From NCBI GenBank assembly GCA_002685415.1, contig NYXO01000015.1, forward strand, positions 5,624 to 12,326: DNA of 6,703 nucleotides, read 5' to 3'. Positions 1 through 6,527 of this stretch are shown one piece after another; position 1 is the first letter of the stretch, and each line of letters starts with the position of its first letter. Made by a program: the position numbers and the translations under genes. The notes under the pieces are model-generated. The model saw nothing but the letters and a program-made list of their open reading frames with translations, made no database searches and was not told the DNA's origin. The stretch comes from Methanobacteriota archaeon. Lineage in GTDB: Archaea > Thermoplasmatota > Poseidoniia > Poseidoniales > Thalassarchaeaceae.

Positions 1-3
1 CCT

Positions 4-10
4 GGAAGTG
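4..10 (+). promoter_or_regulatory. Shine-Dalgarno-like site before the surface protein gene
   Basis: The bases GGAAGTG differ by one from GGAGGTG and end five bases before the ATG at 16. This supports that start. The promoter itself would lie outside the window. Confidence 0.4.
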
Positions 11-15
11 AATGA

Positions 16-2097
16 ATGAATCGGACCACTCTCGCACTCCTGTTGACGACGTTGATGTTAACCCCTCTTGTTCCAATAGCTGGGGCGGACGCTCATGGTA
101 TTCCAGATGACCTCGATCCATACGATGGTTGGGCGACACTGGAAATCCACGACCCAATCGTGGCAAACTCAAACATCACAGCTACTTGGACACTAAACTT
201 CTCCATATCTGATTATCATGGCACCGAACATTTGATTCATCCAACTCTAGGTATTCGAAAGCAAATCGACTTTTACCTCGGGAATGGAGATGACTATCTC
301 AATCAGAGTGAAATTGACCTATTCACTCCATATTTGCAAAATCGTGTATGGAATAATTCCGAGCGGGCGGGATGTTGCATGCTTGACCATGAAGCATTCG
401 AACCGACCAATATTACAATCATCACTAACCCACCAAGTCCTGGTCCAGTGATGTTCCGAAACGGCTCTTGGGGCTGGACGGAGATAGTGGAACTTACAGG
501 AACAACTGACGGTCGTAGTACTCGCCTTCTAGATCTGCCCCGCACAGGTGCCGGAATCGAAGAAGTCCCACTGACAATAATCCTGCCGAGCCCTTACGAA
601 TACCGCTACTCTGCCATGTCAGAAGTAATCGAGGGTTCGCCCGGAGAGTTCACCGTCAATCGCTCCGCGGTTCCAGTAGCAAGCGATATCCGAATCAGTT
701 TGGGCGAAAACTCGCCACCGAATATCCTTGCAAATCGTTTGACTGGTAGTACTCAACTTGCACTTGACAGATCTACGACATATGAGGTAAATTGTGTTGA
801 TAGCCATTTAGATGATACTGAGATTTATTGGACATTCAGCAACAATGGTTCAGTAGTCTCAAGCAGTGACGAGCCATTTGTTTCGATAACTCCATCTGAA
901 CATAATTTCACTCATGGAGATGTACTGAGCACAGTAGTACGGTGTACAGATGATTTTGGAGCATCTAGTGAGTGGTTCGAAAACATCGTAATTGATGGAG
1001 AATCTCCAACATGGGAGGCTTCCTTCGTTGCTCAATCTACTGAGAACGGAGACGCTCCAATCGATGTAACTGATGGAATCATCGAAATCGGAAGTGAAGA
1101 TATTTTGCAGATTAACATCTCTGCGTCAGACGAATCAGGATTGGACACATCTATCGAGATAACCAGTAATCGAAGTAGTGAATGGCGACACATAGATTGG
1201 AATCAGATGTTTGCTCAAAGCCGCTTCCCTCAGGGTGATAATGTCAACAACATGAATCTAGAGATAGATAATCGTCACCAATCAAAACCTGCAACAACTT
1301 ACTCTCTTCATCTGAAGGTTGTAGATGATGCAGGGAACTCTGTACATCATGATTGGGTAATCTTAGTCCTAGACGGAGCCGGTCCAACAATTCTACCAGA
1401 TATTTACTCTAATGATGTTTTGATTTCTGCAGAACACCCAGTCAGGGCTGATGAACCAATATTGGTCAATCTAAGCAATTCTTACGACGACTTGGATGCT
1501 ATTGATGACACTAGATGGACATTCATATTGAACCAAGAAGCACAATTCGAAAACCAATCATTTGGAGATATAGAAACCTTCGAAATTGATCCTTTGGAAG
1601 CAGGTAGTCATTGGTTGATCTTGATGTCTTGGGATTCAAAAGACAACATGAATATGCTTTCATTTTCTATAGCGGTACAGCCAGCACCGGGTGTTAACAT
1701 TAGCATTTGGAACGTAAGTTACGATGGCACCCCGACAATTGGAGAAACTATCGAATTATATGCTGTGGTACAGAATATTGGAGGGGATTCTGCAGTAGGT
1801 AGACTGTGTAGTGGAGCACTATGTTCAGATTATACAAACATACCATGGGCTACTTCCATAGGTCCTGGAGTGGTTGGAATTTCATTGATGATTCCACTAG
1901 AAAGAGCCGGAGAATTACCTCTTCGATTAGAATGGGAAGATAGCGAACAAAAGGACCAATCAATCGTTATTGATTCGGACATTATGGTCAACCCCGACTC
2001 AGGGCCTCTTCAAGTGATTCTGGGTGTTATCCTAGTTCTCGCAGGATTAGCCATAGGTGCCCGAATGTTGTGGGGCCCCCAACGTTTTGAAGACTAA
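16..2097 (+). CDS. Secreted multi-domain Ig-like surface protein with C-terminal membrane anchor
   Basis: 693 residues, family not recognised. Residues 1-26 read as a Sec signal peptide with a hydrophobic core (LALLLTTLMLTPLVP) and likely cleavage near AGADA. One hydrophobic helix at about 664-683 followed by R683 and R690 would leave the protein anchored with its bulk outside the cell. Residues 27-225 form an unassigned domain holding an EF-hand-like loop (88-99, N-G-D-x-Y-L-N-x-x-E) that lacks the first Asp. About 230-330 looks Ig-like, with C260, W272 and C310 in the usual Cys-Trp-Cys order. About 331-456 and 457-555 look like further beta-sandwich domains (VVDDAGNS, PKD-like). About 558-657 resembles CARDB (VVQNIGGDS). 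Fifteen N-x-S/T sequons follow the signal peptide, fitting archaeal N-glycosylation. An in-frame TGA at 13-15 and the Shine-Dalgarno-like site fix the start. Domain names are by eye; binding or adhesion is a guess. Confidence 0.85.
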   Translation: MNRTTLALLLTTLMLTPLVPIAGADAHGIPDDLDPYDGWATLEIHDPIVANSNITATWTLNFSISDYHGTEHLIHPTLGIRKQIDFYLGNGDDYLNQSEIDLFTPYLQNRVWNNSERAGCCMLDHEAFEPTNITIITNPPSPGPVMFRNGSWGWTEIVELTGTTDGRSTRLLDLPRTGAGIEEVPLTIILPSPYEYRYSAMSEVIEGSPGEFTVNRSAVPVASDIRISLGENSPPNILANRLTGSTQLALDRSTTYEVNCVDSHLDDTEIYWTFSNNGSVVSSSDEPFVSITPSEHNFTHGDVLSTVVRCTDDFGASSEWFENIVIDGESPTWEASFVAQSTENGDAPIDVTDGIIEIGSEDILQINISASDESGLDTSIEITSNRSSEWRHIDWNQMFAQSRFPQGDNVNNMNLEIDNRHQSKPATTYSLHLKVVDDAGNSVHHDWVILVLDGAGPTILPDIYSNDVLISAEHPVRADEPILVNLSNSYDDLDAIDDTRWTFILNQEAQFENQSFGDIETFEIDPLEAGSHWLILMSWDSKDNMNMLSFSIAVQPAPGVNISIWNVSYDGTPTIGETIELYAVVQNIGGDSAVGRLCSGALCSDYTNIPWATSIGPGVVGISLMIPLERAGELPLRLEWEDSEQKDQSIVIDSDIMVNPDSGPLQVILGVILVLAGLAIGARMLWGPQRFED

Positions 2098-2173
2098 ATT
2101 AACCTCAAAGTAGCATTTCTTTCAGGTACAAACAACCGCTCGACTCTTGACCTATACGCTTTGGTGTAGGGTT
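2098..2173 (+). promoter_or_regulatory. Spacer with weak TATA-like motif before the helical-repeat gene
   Basis: This 76-bp spacer separates two same-strand genes. It has a pyrimidine-rich patch (CATTTCTTTC, 2115-2124) that could act as a weak archaeal terminator. It also has a TATA-like CTATAC at 2152-2157, about 20 bases before the ATG at 2174, close to what a leaderless archaeal transcript would need. The motif is poor, and co-transcription with the upstream gene is equally possible. Confidence 0.2.
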
Positions 2174-3895
2174 ATGGTTCTACCACCCGACCACGCTGAT
2201 CGGGTAATCGCCCAGCACCGTTCAAGGGTTGAAAAGGTAGCAATGGCAGGTACTTTGTTGCTAATTACCTCAGCCGGTTGGTGGTTATTTCCAGCAATGG
2301 ATGGAAGCGTAGAACTCTTGCCTAGAATGGGTCCAGTAATTGCTATGTTCGTCGCTGCTCTAATGCTGATGGATCTAATTGACCATGGACCCGTGGAGCG
2401 CTCTAGAATTGCCATAGCAAGCGGAATCGCTTGGCCAATGGTTGTTGCCATGGCAATTGATTCATTTGGAGATGGAGATAGAGCCATTGCATCTAGTATC
2501 TTGATGATAGTAGCCTCTACTCTTCTCCTACATTGGCGAACCGCCTTGTCGGGTTCACTTTCGACGAGGAGATTACGAGCATTTTCAGGCTTAGCAGGAA
2601 CTGCCTTGGGAATTGCAATTGTTATTTCTCTAAATATTGATTTGACGATTGCAGGCGTATTTGCAGTTGCTTGTATTTCAGCCGTCTTACCGGACTTAAT
2701 GGCAAAAGATGATCTCCACGATGAAAGGAAAAAATTCGTCAATGAATTAGAAAAAGCCGAAGCGAGAATGCTTGAGTTACGCTCAAAGAATTCTGGCTTA
2801 GAACAAGCCTCCTCATTGATTCAACAGGCTCGTGATGAGGGTTGGAAAAACCCAGCGAGAGGAATGGTACTAATCGAAGAGGCAGATAGAGAAGCCAAGC
2901 GAATCATGGAAATGGCAGTAGATATCGATGCAATTCGCAGCGATTCACTTTCAGCAGTAGAGCAGTCAGAAAAGATAGCCACTGTAGTCCAAGGTCCTCG
3001 AAAGGCCTTCGAAATGGGGGATAGAGAGGCAGGACACGGTTCACTCAGAGAGGCAGAGATTCTCTATCGCTTGGCAAAAACAAAAGCTACAGCGATAGTA
3101 GAATATTGGCAAGCAGCTGAGAATTCCATAGCTACCGCAGAGAAGGCTGTTGCAACTAAATCTGGTTCCGGTTCCGACGCTGTTAGAGGGATTCTTAGAG
3201 CCGCAAAAGAAGCTATGGATGCGGAGGAACCCGCCGAGGCACTACATATTGCAAATTCGATCCCAGCTCATATCGACAGTCTTGAGTCCTCCAGTGATGA
3301 GGCCGAGATTGCAATCAGAGATGCAGAAGCTGCTCTAAATTCGGCAGAAGGTGAATTGGCCCTAACCAATGCAGAAAGGCTTGAAGAAGCGAAAGAAGCC
3401 TTCGCTAAGGGTGACGCACCTCTAGCAAAGGGTTTGGCAGATAGTCTCGCACGTGAGGTTAGAGAGACTTCGGATGCGATGCAAGAAGTCCAACGAGCAT
3501 TACGACAGAAGAAACAAATTTCCGATAGATTTCCTAAAGGTCAAGCCAGTCAAGTTTGGCAGTCAAGACTCGAAGAAGTGCAGACTGCTGCCTCTTCTGG
3601 TGAATGGGTTATAGCCTCACAATCTCTAACCTCGTTGACGAATGATTTAGCATCATATGAATCAGAGGCGAGTGAAGCCAAAGAATTGTTGGATTTTGTA
3701 CAATCTGAATGGTCTGAACTTCGACGTCGCCTAGATTCGTGTTCTATCGGCCCTGCTGATGAGTCTCGTAGGGCAACTGAGGCGGCTGTGAAGGAAGCGG
3801 CTGAAGCTTTGGATTCTGGAGAAATACAGGAATGTTTGACAGCTTTAGGAAAGGCAGACGAGTTACTTGAGAACCTACGTCGACGAGTAATCTGA
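2174..3895 (+). CDS. Six-TM membrane protein with cytoplasmic helical-repeat domain
   Basis: 573 residues from ATG 2174, not a family I recognise. The frame stays open back to a TTG at 2147. I prefer the ATG because the extra nine residues lie over the TATA-like bases and no ribosome site precedes the TTG. Six hydrophobic segments are visible at about 22-41, 51-70, 79-97, 104-121, 136-153 and 157-175. Basic residues in the N-terminus (RVIAQHRSRVEK), the second loop and the 122-137 loop fit N-in/C-in topology by the positive-inside rule. Residues 176-573 are Ala/Glu-rich and helical. They contain about six copies of a helix-turn-helix unit like EAKEAFAKGDAPLAKGLAD, with turns near 223, 282, 351, 413, 476 and 549. 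This looks like a TPR-like or coiled-coil scaffold. No catalytic motif is visible. It follows the surface protein on the same strand and converges on thrS. Envelope scaffold or sensor is a guess. Confidence 0.85.
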   Translation: MVLPPDHADRVIAQHRSRVEKVAMAGTLLLITSAGWWLFPAMDGSVELLPRMGPVIAMFVAALMLMDLIDHGPVERSRIAIASGIAWPMVVAMAIDSFGDGDRAIASSILMIVASTLLLHWRTALSGSLSTRRLRAFSGLAGTALGIAIVISLNIDLTIAGVFAVACISAVLPDLMAKDDLHDERKKFVNELEKAEARMLELRSKNSGLEQASSLIQQARDEGWKNPARGMVLIEEADREAKRIMEMAVDIDAIRSDSLSAVEQSEKIATVVQGPRKAFEMGDREAGHGSLREAEILYRLAKTKATAIVEYWQAAENSIATAEKAVATKSGSGSDAVRGILRAAKEAMDAEEPAEALHIANSIPAHIDSLESSSDEAEIAIRDAEAALNSAEGELALTNAERLEEAKEAFAKGDAPLAKGLADSLAREVRETSDAMQEVQRALRQKKQISDRFPKGQASQVWQSRLEEVQTAASSGEWVIASQSLTSLTNDLASYESEASEAKELLDFVQSEWSELRRRLDSCSIGPADESRRATEAAVKEAAEALDSGEIQECLTALGKADELLENLRRRVI

Positions 3896-3903
3896 GATTA
3901 CTC
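3885..3903. terminator. Perfect inverted repeat spanning both convergent stop codons
   Basis: GAGTAATC (3885-3892) and GATTACTC (3896-3903) are perfect 8-bp arms around TGA. That TGA is the stop codon of the rightward gene, and the leftward thrS stop (TTA on this strand, 3898-3900) lies in the right arm. Either transcript would fold into the same short hairpin at its 3' end. No T-run follows on either side, so a classical intrinsic terminator is not shown. A bidirectional termination or 3'-end processing role is inference. Confidence 0.5.
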
Positions 3904-5853
3904 CGAGGTTGGAACTAGCCCCAATTCCCTCTCTCTATTTGTGATTTCTGCGAATAAGTCAGACACGAATTGTTCCAAAGGAACGCCGTTGCACTGGTCG
4001 CCATTTCGTGCTCGAATCGAGACGGTTTGATTCGCCGCTTCGTCCTCACCAAGAATCAACATGTAAGCGGGTCGCATTTTTCTGTGCATTCGGATTTTCT
4101 TACCAATGGTAGCATCAGAATCGTCAACTTTTACACGAACTCCAGCAGATTCCAAAGCAGTTTTTACTTCTGCAGCATATTCAATTTGCTTTTCTGAAAT
4201 AGTAATTACCTGAACCTGTATTGGTGATAGCCAAGTAGGGAAATTACCAATCCAATGCTCAGTCAAGAAAGCAACAAAGCGCTCGTGAGTCGATAGAGGT
4301 GCCCTATGAATTACGAAGACCTCACCATTTTCCTCGCCATTCTCATCCTTGTAGCTCAATTCGAAGCGGTCCTTCGCTGCGAAATCCAGTTGTATCGTCG
4401 ACATAGATTCCTCGCGCCCTAGAGCGGTAGTAAACTGAATATCTATTTTCGGACCGTAGAAAGCCGCCTCACCGACCTCCTCGACGAAAGGTATACCCAT
4501 GTCGACTAGAATCGATCGCAAGTGTTCCTGAGTCGACTCCCAAATATTGGCATCGCCGATATACTTCTCAGTATTCTCAGGGTCCCACAAGGATAGACGC
4601 AAGTGGAAGTTCTCGAACCCGAAGGTTCGGTAGTAATCGTTGACCATCTGAACGTTCGCACGCACCTCATCTCCTACCTGGTCAAGCGTACAGTAGATGT
4701 GAGCGTCATTCATCGAAAGCATGCGAACTCGGAGCAGTCCAGCGAGAGTTCCGGATAGTTCGTTGCGATAGACGGTACCATACTCAGCAATTCTAAGAGG
4801 CAATTCTCGATAACTTCTCTTTTTGCTGGAGAATACCAAATGATGCATTGGACAGTTCATCGCCTTCAGATAGTATGTTCCATCATCCATTTCCATTGGT
4901 GGATACATTCCATCTGCGTAGTGAGGAAGGTGACCACTAGATTCGAATAATTCTTGCTTTGCTAAAACTGGAGTGGTAACTCTTTGATATCCATAAGCCT
5001 CCTCAGTCTCGACGGCATAGCGCTCGATTTCTGATTTGAGAATCTCTCCATGAGGTAACCACACGGGTAATCCTTTGCCAATCATCTCGTTAATCATGTA
5101 AAGTTCCATTTCTTTGCCAATTTTCTTGTGGTCTCGTTTTTCAGCTTCTTGAATTTGCCTTTGACGTTCTTTCAGACCTTCTTTGCTAGCGTAGCACATT
5201 CCATAGATTCTGACAAGCGATTCTCGCTTACTATCTGCACGCCAATATGCGGTACTTGTGCTAGTAAGTTTGAACCAACGAAGATGAGAAGTCGAAGGGA
5301 CGTGAGGACCACGACATAGGTCGACAAAGTCACCTTGTCGATAGATTGAGGAGCCAACATCATGACCTACTTTGTCATCCATTATTTCGATTTTGAATTT
5401 ATTTTCTGAGAACATTTCTCTCAGGGTTTGATTGTCATATTCCTCACGGATCATGGCGTGATTAGCTCGAATGTGTTGATTCATTTTTTTCTCGATTGCC
5501 TTTAGTTCCTCATCACCAATCGGGTCCATATGGAAATCGTAGTAGAATCCATGGTCGATTGGCGGACCAATCGTCGGCTTAGCATCAGGGAACATCTCGA
5601 CAACAGCTTGCGCCAGAAGGTGAGCGCAAGAATGGCGCAGAATGTACAATCCTTCCTCGCTCTCGCCGTTTATTGGCACGAGGCTACAATCAGAATCTAG
5701 AACGTGAGAAAAGTCGCGCTCGACACCGTCGATTAGTGCCGCCACGGCTCCAGAGCGCTTTCCATGAACGTTGAGGATAACCTCTCCTGCAGTGATTCCA
5801 GAGGCATATTCGTGGGTTCCATCTTCACCCAACTCTACCGTAATCATGCTCAT
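3898..5853 (-). CDS. thrS: Threonyl-tRNA synthetase, bacterial-type architecture
   Basis: 651 residues, full length for bacterial ThrRS (E. coli 642). It charges tRNA-Thr in the cytoplasm. A TGS domain spans about 4-62. The editing domain follows with H74, H78 (HSCAH), C180 and H184 (CRGPH). The class II core starts near 260, with motif 2 containing R363 (YRNELSG). The three expected zinc ligands are C334 (MNCPMHH), H385 (DAHIYC) and H516 (VIHRAP). The anticodon-binding domain spans about 542-651. Two core stretches differ from E. coli: RVRMLSMNDAH for RVRGFTQDDAH, and PLSTHERF for ILGSMERF in motif 3; the Arg and Glu needed are kept. Most archaeal ThrRS carry an unrelated DTD-like editing domain, so this form suggests a bacterial source if the host is archaeal. 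Start at 5853 is backed by GGAGAG upstream; the Met at 5847 is an alternative. Confidence 0.98.
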   Translation of the reverse strand: MSMITVELGEDGTHEYASGITAGEVILNVHGKRSGAVAALIDGVERDFSHVLDSDCSLVPINGESEEGLYILRHSCAHLLAQAVVEMFPDAKPTIGPPIDHGFYYDFHMDPIGDEELKAIEKKMNQHIRANHAMIREEYDNQTLREMFSENKFKIEIMDDKVGHDVGSSIYRQGDFVDLCRGPHVPSTSHLRWFKLTSTSTAYWRADSKRESLVRIYGMCYASKEGLKERQRQIQEAEKRDHKKIGKEMELYMINEMIGKGLPVWLPHGEILKSEIERYAVETEEAYGYQRVTTPVLAKQELFESSGHLPHYADGMYPPMEMDDGTYYLKAMNCPMHHLVFSSKKRSYRELPLRIAEYGTVYRNELSGTLAGLLRVRMLSMNDAHIYCTLDQVGDEVRANVQMVNDYYRTFGFENFHLRLSLWDPENTEKYIGDANIWESTQEHLRSILVDMGIPFVEEVGEAAFYGPKIDIQFTTALGREESMSTIQLDFAAKDRFELSYKDENGEENGEVFVIHRAPLSTHERFVAFLTEHWIGNFPTWLSPIQVQVITISEKQIEYAAEVKTALESAGVRVKVDDSDATIGKKIRMHRKMRPAYMLILGEDEAANQTVSIRARNGDQCNGVPLEQFVSDLFAEITNRERELGLVPTSE

Positions 5854-5860
5854 GGCGTGT

Positions 5861-5866
5861 CTCTCC
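5861..5866 (-). promoter_or_regulatory. thrS ribosome binding site
   Basis: Read on the minus strand, GGAGAG lies seven bases upstream of the thrS ATG at 5853 and selects that start. Its first base is also the last base of the adjacent hairpin, so folding could affect access to it. Confidence 0.65.
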
Positions 5867-5882
5867 GTCGGCTACGCCGACG
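5866..5882 (-). promoter_or_regulatory. Hairpin in the thrS leader beside the ribosome binding site
   Basis: On the minus strand, CGTCGGC and GCCGACG form a perfect 7-bp GC-rich stem around GTA. If the innermost C-G pair opens, the loop reads CGTAG, which contains CGU, one of the threonine anticodons. In E. coli, ThrRS represses its own mRNA by binding an anticodon-like hairpin upstream of its start. Similar control here is only a hypothesis; the stem is certain from the bases. Confidence 0.45.
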
Positions 5883-5901
5883 AATCGCCTCTATGAAGGG
5901 C

Positions 5902-5942
5902 TTGGCCTAATTTCCTGATTACAAAGCCCAAATTATGGCCAA
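5902..5942. repeat. Imperfect AT/GC dyad upstream of thrS
   Basis: TTGGCCTAATTT (5902-5913) pairs with AAATTATGGCCAA (5930-5942), giving 12 bp with one bulged base at 5936 and a 16-base spacer. A second pair, GGGCTT (5898-5903) with AAGCCC (5924-5929), competes with it. On the minus strand the right arm reads CCATAATTT, a possible TATA region about 80 bases before the thrS ATG. It may therefore be an operator over the thrS promoter. Confidence 0.35.
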
Positions 5943-6021
5943 AGTTATCTGGCAGAAGTATCAACCAAAGAGAAATTCATCGTTTTTGATTCAAACTTAG
6001 ATTTACGCAATCAATTTGATA

Positions 6022-6041
6022 GAGGAGGGTTAAAAAAACCC
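6022..6041 (+). promoter_or_regulatory. Candidate archaeal BRE/TATA promoter of the ferritin-like gene
   Basis: A purine run GAGGAGGG (6022-6029) directly precedes TTAAAAAAA (6030-6038), like a BRE followed by a TATA box. A start about 25 bases downstream would fall near 6058-6062, leaving a leader of roughly 15 bases before the ATG at 6076. GGGTT (6027-6031) and AACCC (6037-6041) also form a 5-bp dyad around five A's. GGAGG here is unlikely to be a ribosome site because no start codon follows within range. Confidence 0.4.
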
Positions 6042-6054
6042 AGACTCACACTTT

Positions 6055-6065
6055 CACTCAGAGTG
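6055..6065 (+). promoter_or_regulatory. Small dyad near the predicted transcription start of the ferritin-like gene
   Basis: CACTC and GAGTG mirror each other around a single A at 6060, where the promoter model places the transcription start. It could be a repressor half-site pair, for example for metal-responsive control, but dyads this short also arise by chance. Confidence 0.25.
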
Positions 6066-6075
6066 GGGTTATCCA

Positions 6076-6498
6076 ATGGCAAATAATGAACTCATCGCGG
6101 CTTTGAATAAAGCACTCGCTTGGGAACTACGAGCGATTGCAATGTACGCACACTACGCCGCCTATGTTTCCGGAATTCATAGACTACATCTTGCAACACA
6201 CTTCAATACTGAAGTTAACGAATCTGTGACTCATGCTGCAACGGTTCGGTCTGCGATTGTCAAACTCAACGGTGAAGCTATAACAGAACGAGACTCCACA
6301 CCTATAGTACACACCTCGAATTATCAACATATGTTGCAAGAAGCATATGATACAGAATCTAAGGCGGCCTCAACATATGGGGCTATTCTTCCACTTGTCG
6401 AAGAAATCGGTGATACAGAACTATTCGACGCACTCGAAGTGGTATATTTCGATGAACAGCGTTCAGTCGAAGAGTTACGTATGATGCTGAAGGATTAG
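6076..6498 (+). CDS. Ferritin-like (bacterioferritin/Dps-like) protein with altered metal site
   Basis: 140 residues, all helical, with the length and spacing of a four-helix ferritin-like protein. Aligned by eye to E. coli bacterioferritin (ligands E18, E51, H54, E94, E127, H130), it keeps E17, H53, E94 and E127. S50 stands where E51 should be, with Glu shifted to E49, and S130 replaces H130. The anchors of the alignment are WELRAIAMY, the HA...LNG stretch at 53-66 and FDEQRS at 125-130. A full family member would oxidise and store iron in the cytoplasm; this one may have a weakened or different site, or serve another role. The ATG at 6076 is the only start after an in-frame TAA at 6031; no strong ribosome site precedes it, only GTGGGG at 6064-6068. 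It is transcribed away from thrS, and its neighbours do not point to a pathway. A Dps or other ferritin-like subfamily is an alternative. Confidence 0.75.
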   Translation: MANNELIAALNKALAWELRAIAMYAHYAAYVSGIHRLHLATHFNTEVNESVTHAATVRSAIVKLNGEAITERDSTPIVHTSNYQHMLQEAYDTESKAASTYGAILPLVEEIGDTELFDALEVVYFDEQRSVEELRMMLKD

Positions 6499-6520
6499 TA
6501 CCTATCTTGAAGGTAAAAAC
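6499..6520 (-). terminator. Possible terminator between convergent genes
   Basis: TACCT (6499-6503) and AGGTA (6511-6515) form a 5-bp stem. On the minus strand, TTTTTACC (6519-6512) follows the carbamate kinase stop by a few bases. T-runs alone often end archaeal transcripts, so this fits a terminator for the leftward gene better than for the ferritin-like gene. Confidence 0.3.
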
Positions 6521-6527
6521 GAATTAA

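Noticed and set aside
303..545. An 80-codon minus-strand frame inside the surface protein gene
   Set aside because: Antisense to a confident gene, no domain, no start signal.
2147..2173. TTG start adding nine residues to the helical-repeat protein
   Set aside because: No ribosome site before it and the ATG at 2174 gives a natural N-terminus.
2152..2742. A 196-codon open frame on the minus strand opposite the TM region of the helical-repeat gene
   Set aside because: It lies wholly antisense to a better gene, has no ribosome site or recognisable domain, and its composition looks like a mirror of the hydrophobic segments.
5898..5940. An H-type pseudoknot in the divergent spacer
   Set aside because: The arm order fits, but both crossing loops would be zero bases long, which stems of 6 and 10 bp cannot accommodate.
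5945..5980. An 11-residue minus-strand frame upstream of thrS as a leader peptide
   Set aside because: It has a single Thr codon and no ribosome site, so attenuation by threonine codons is not supported.
5935..6000. A 21-residue plus-strand frame (MAKVIWQKYQPK...) in the divergent spacer
   Set aside because: No ribosome site, starts inside the dyad, and frames of this size are expected by chance.
6024..6028. GGAGG as a ribosome binding site
   Set aside because: It lies 47 bases from the ferritin-like ATG with no ATG, GTG or TTG at usual spacing; it fits better as part of a BRE-like purine run.
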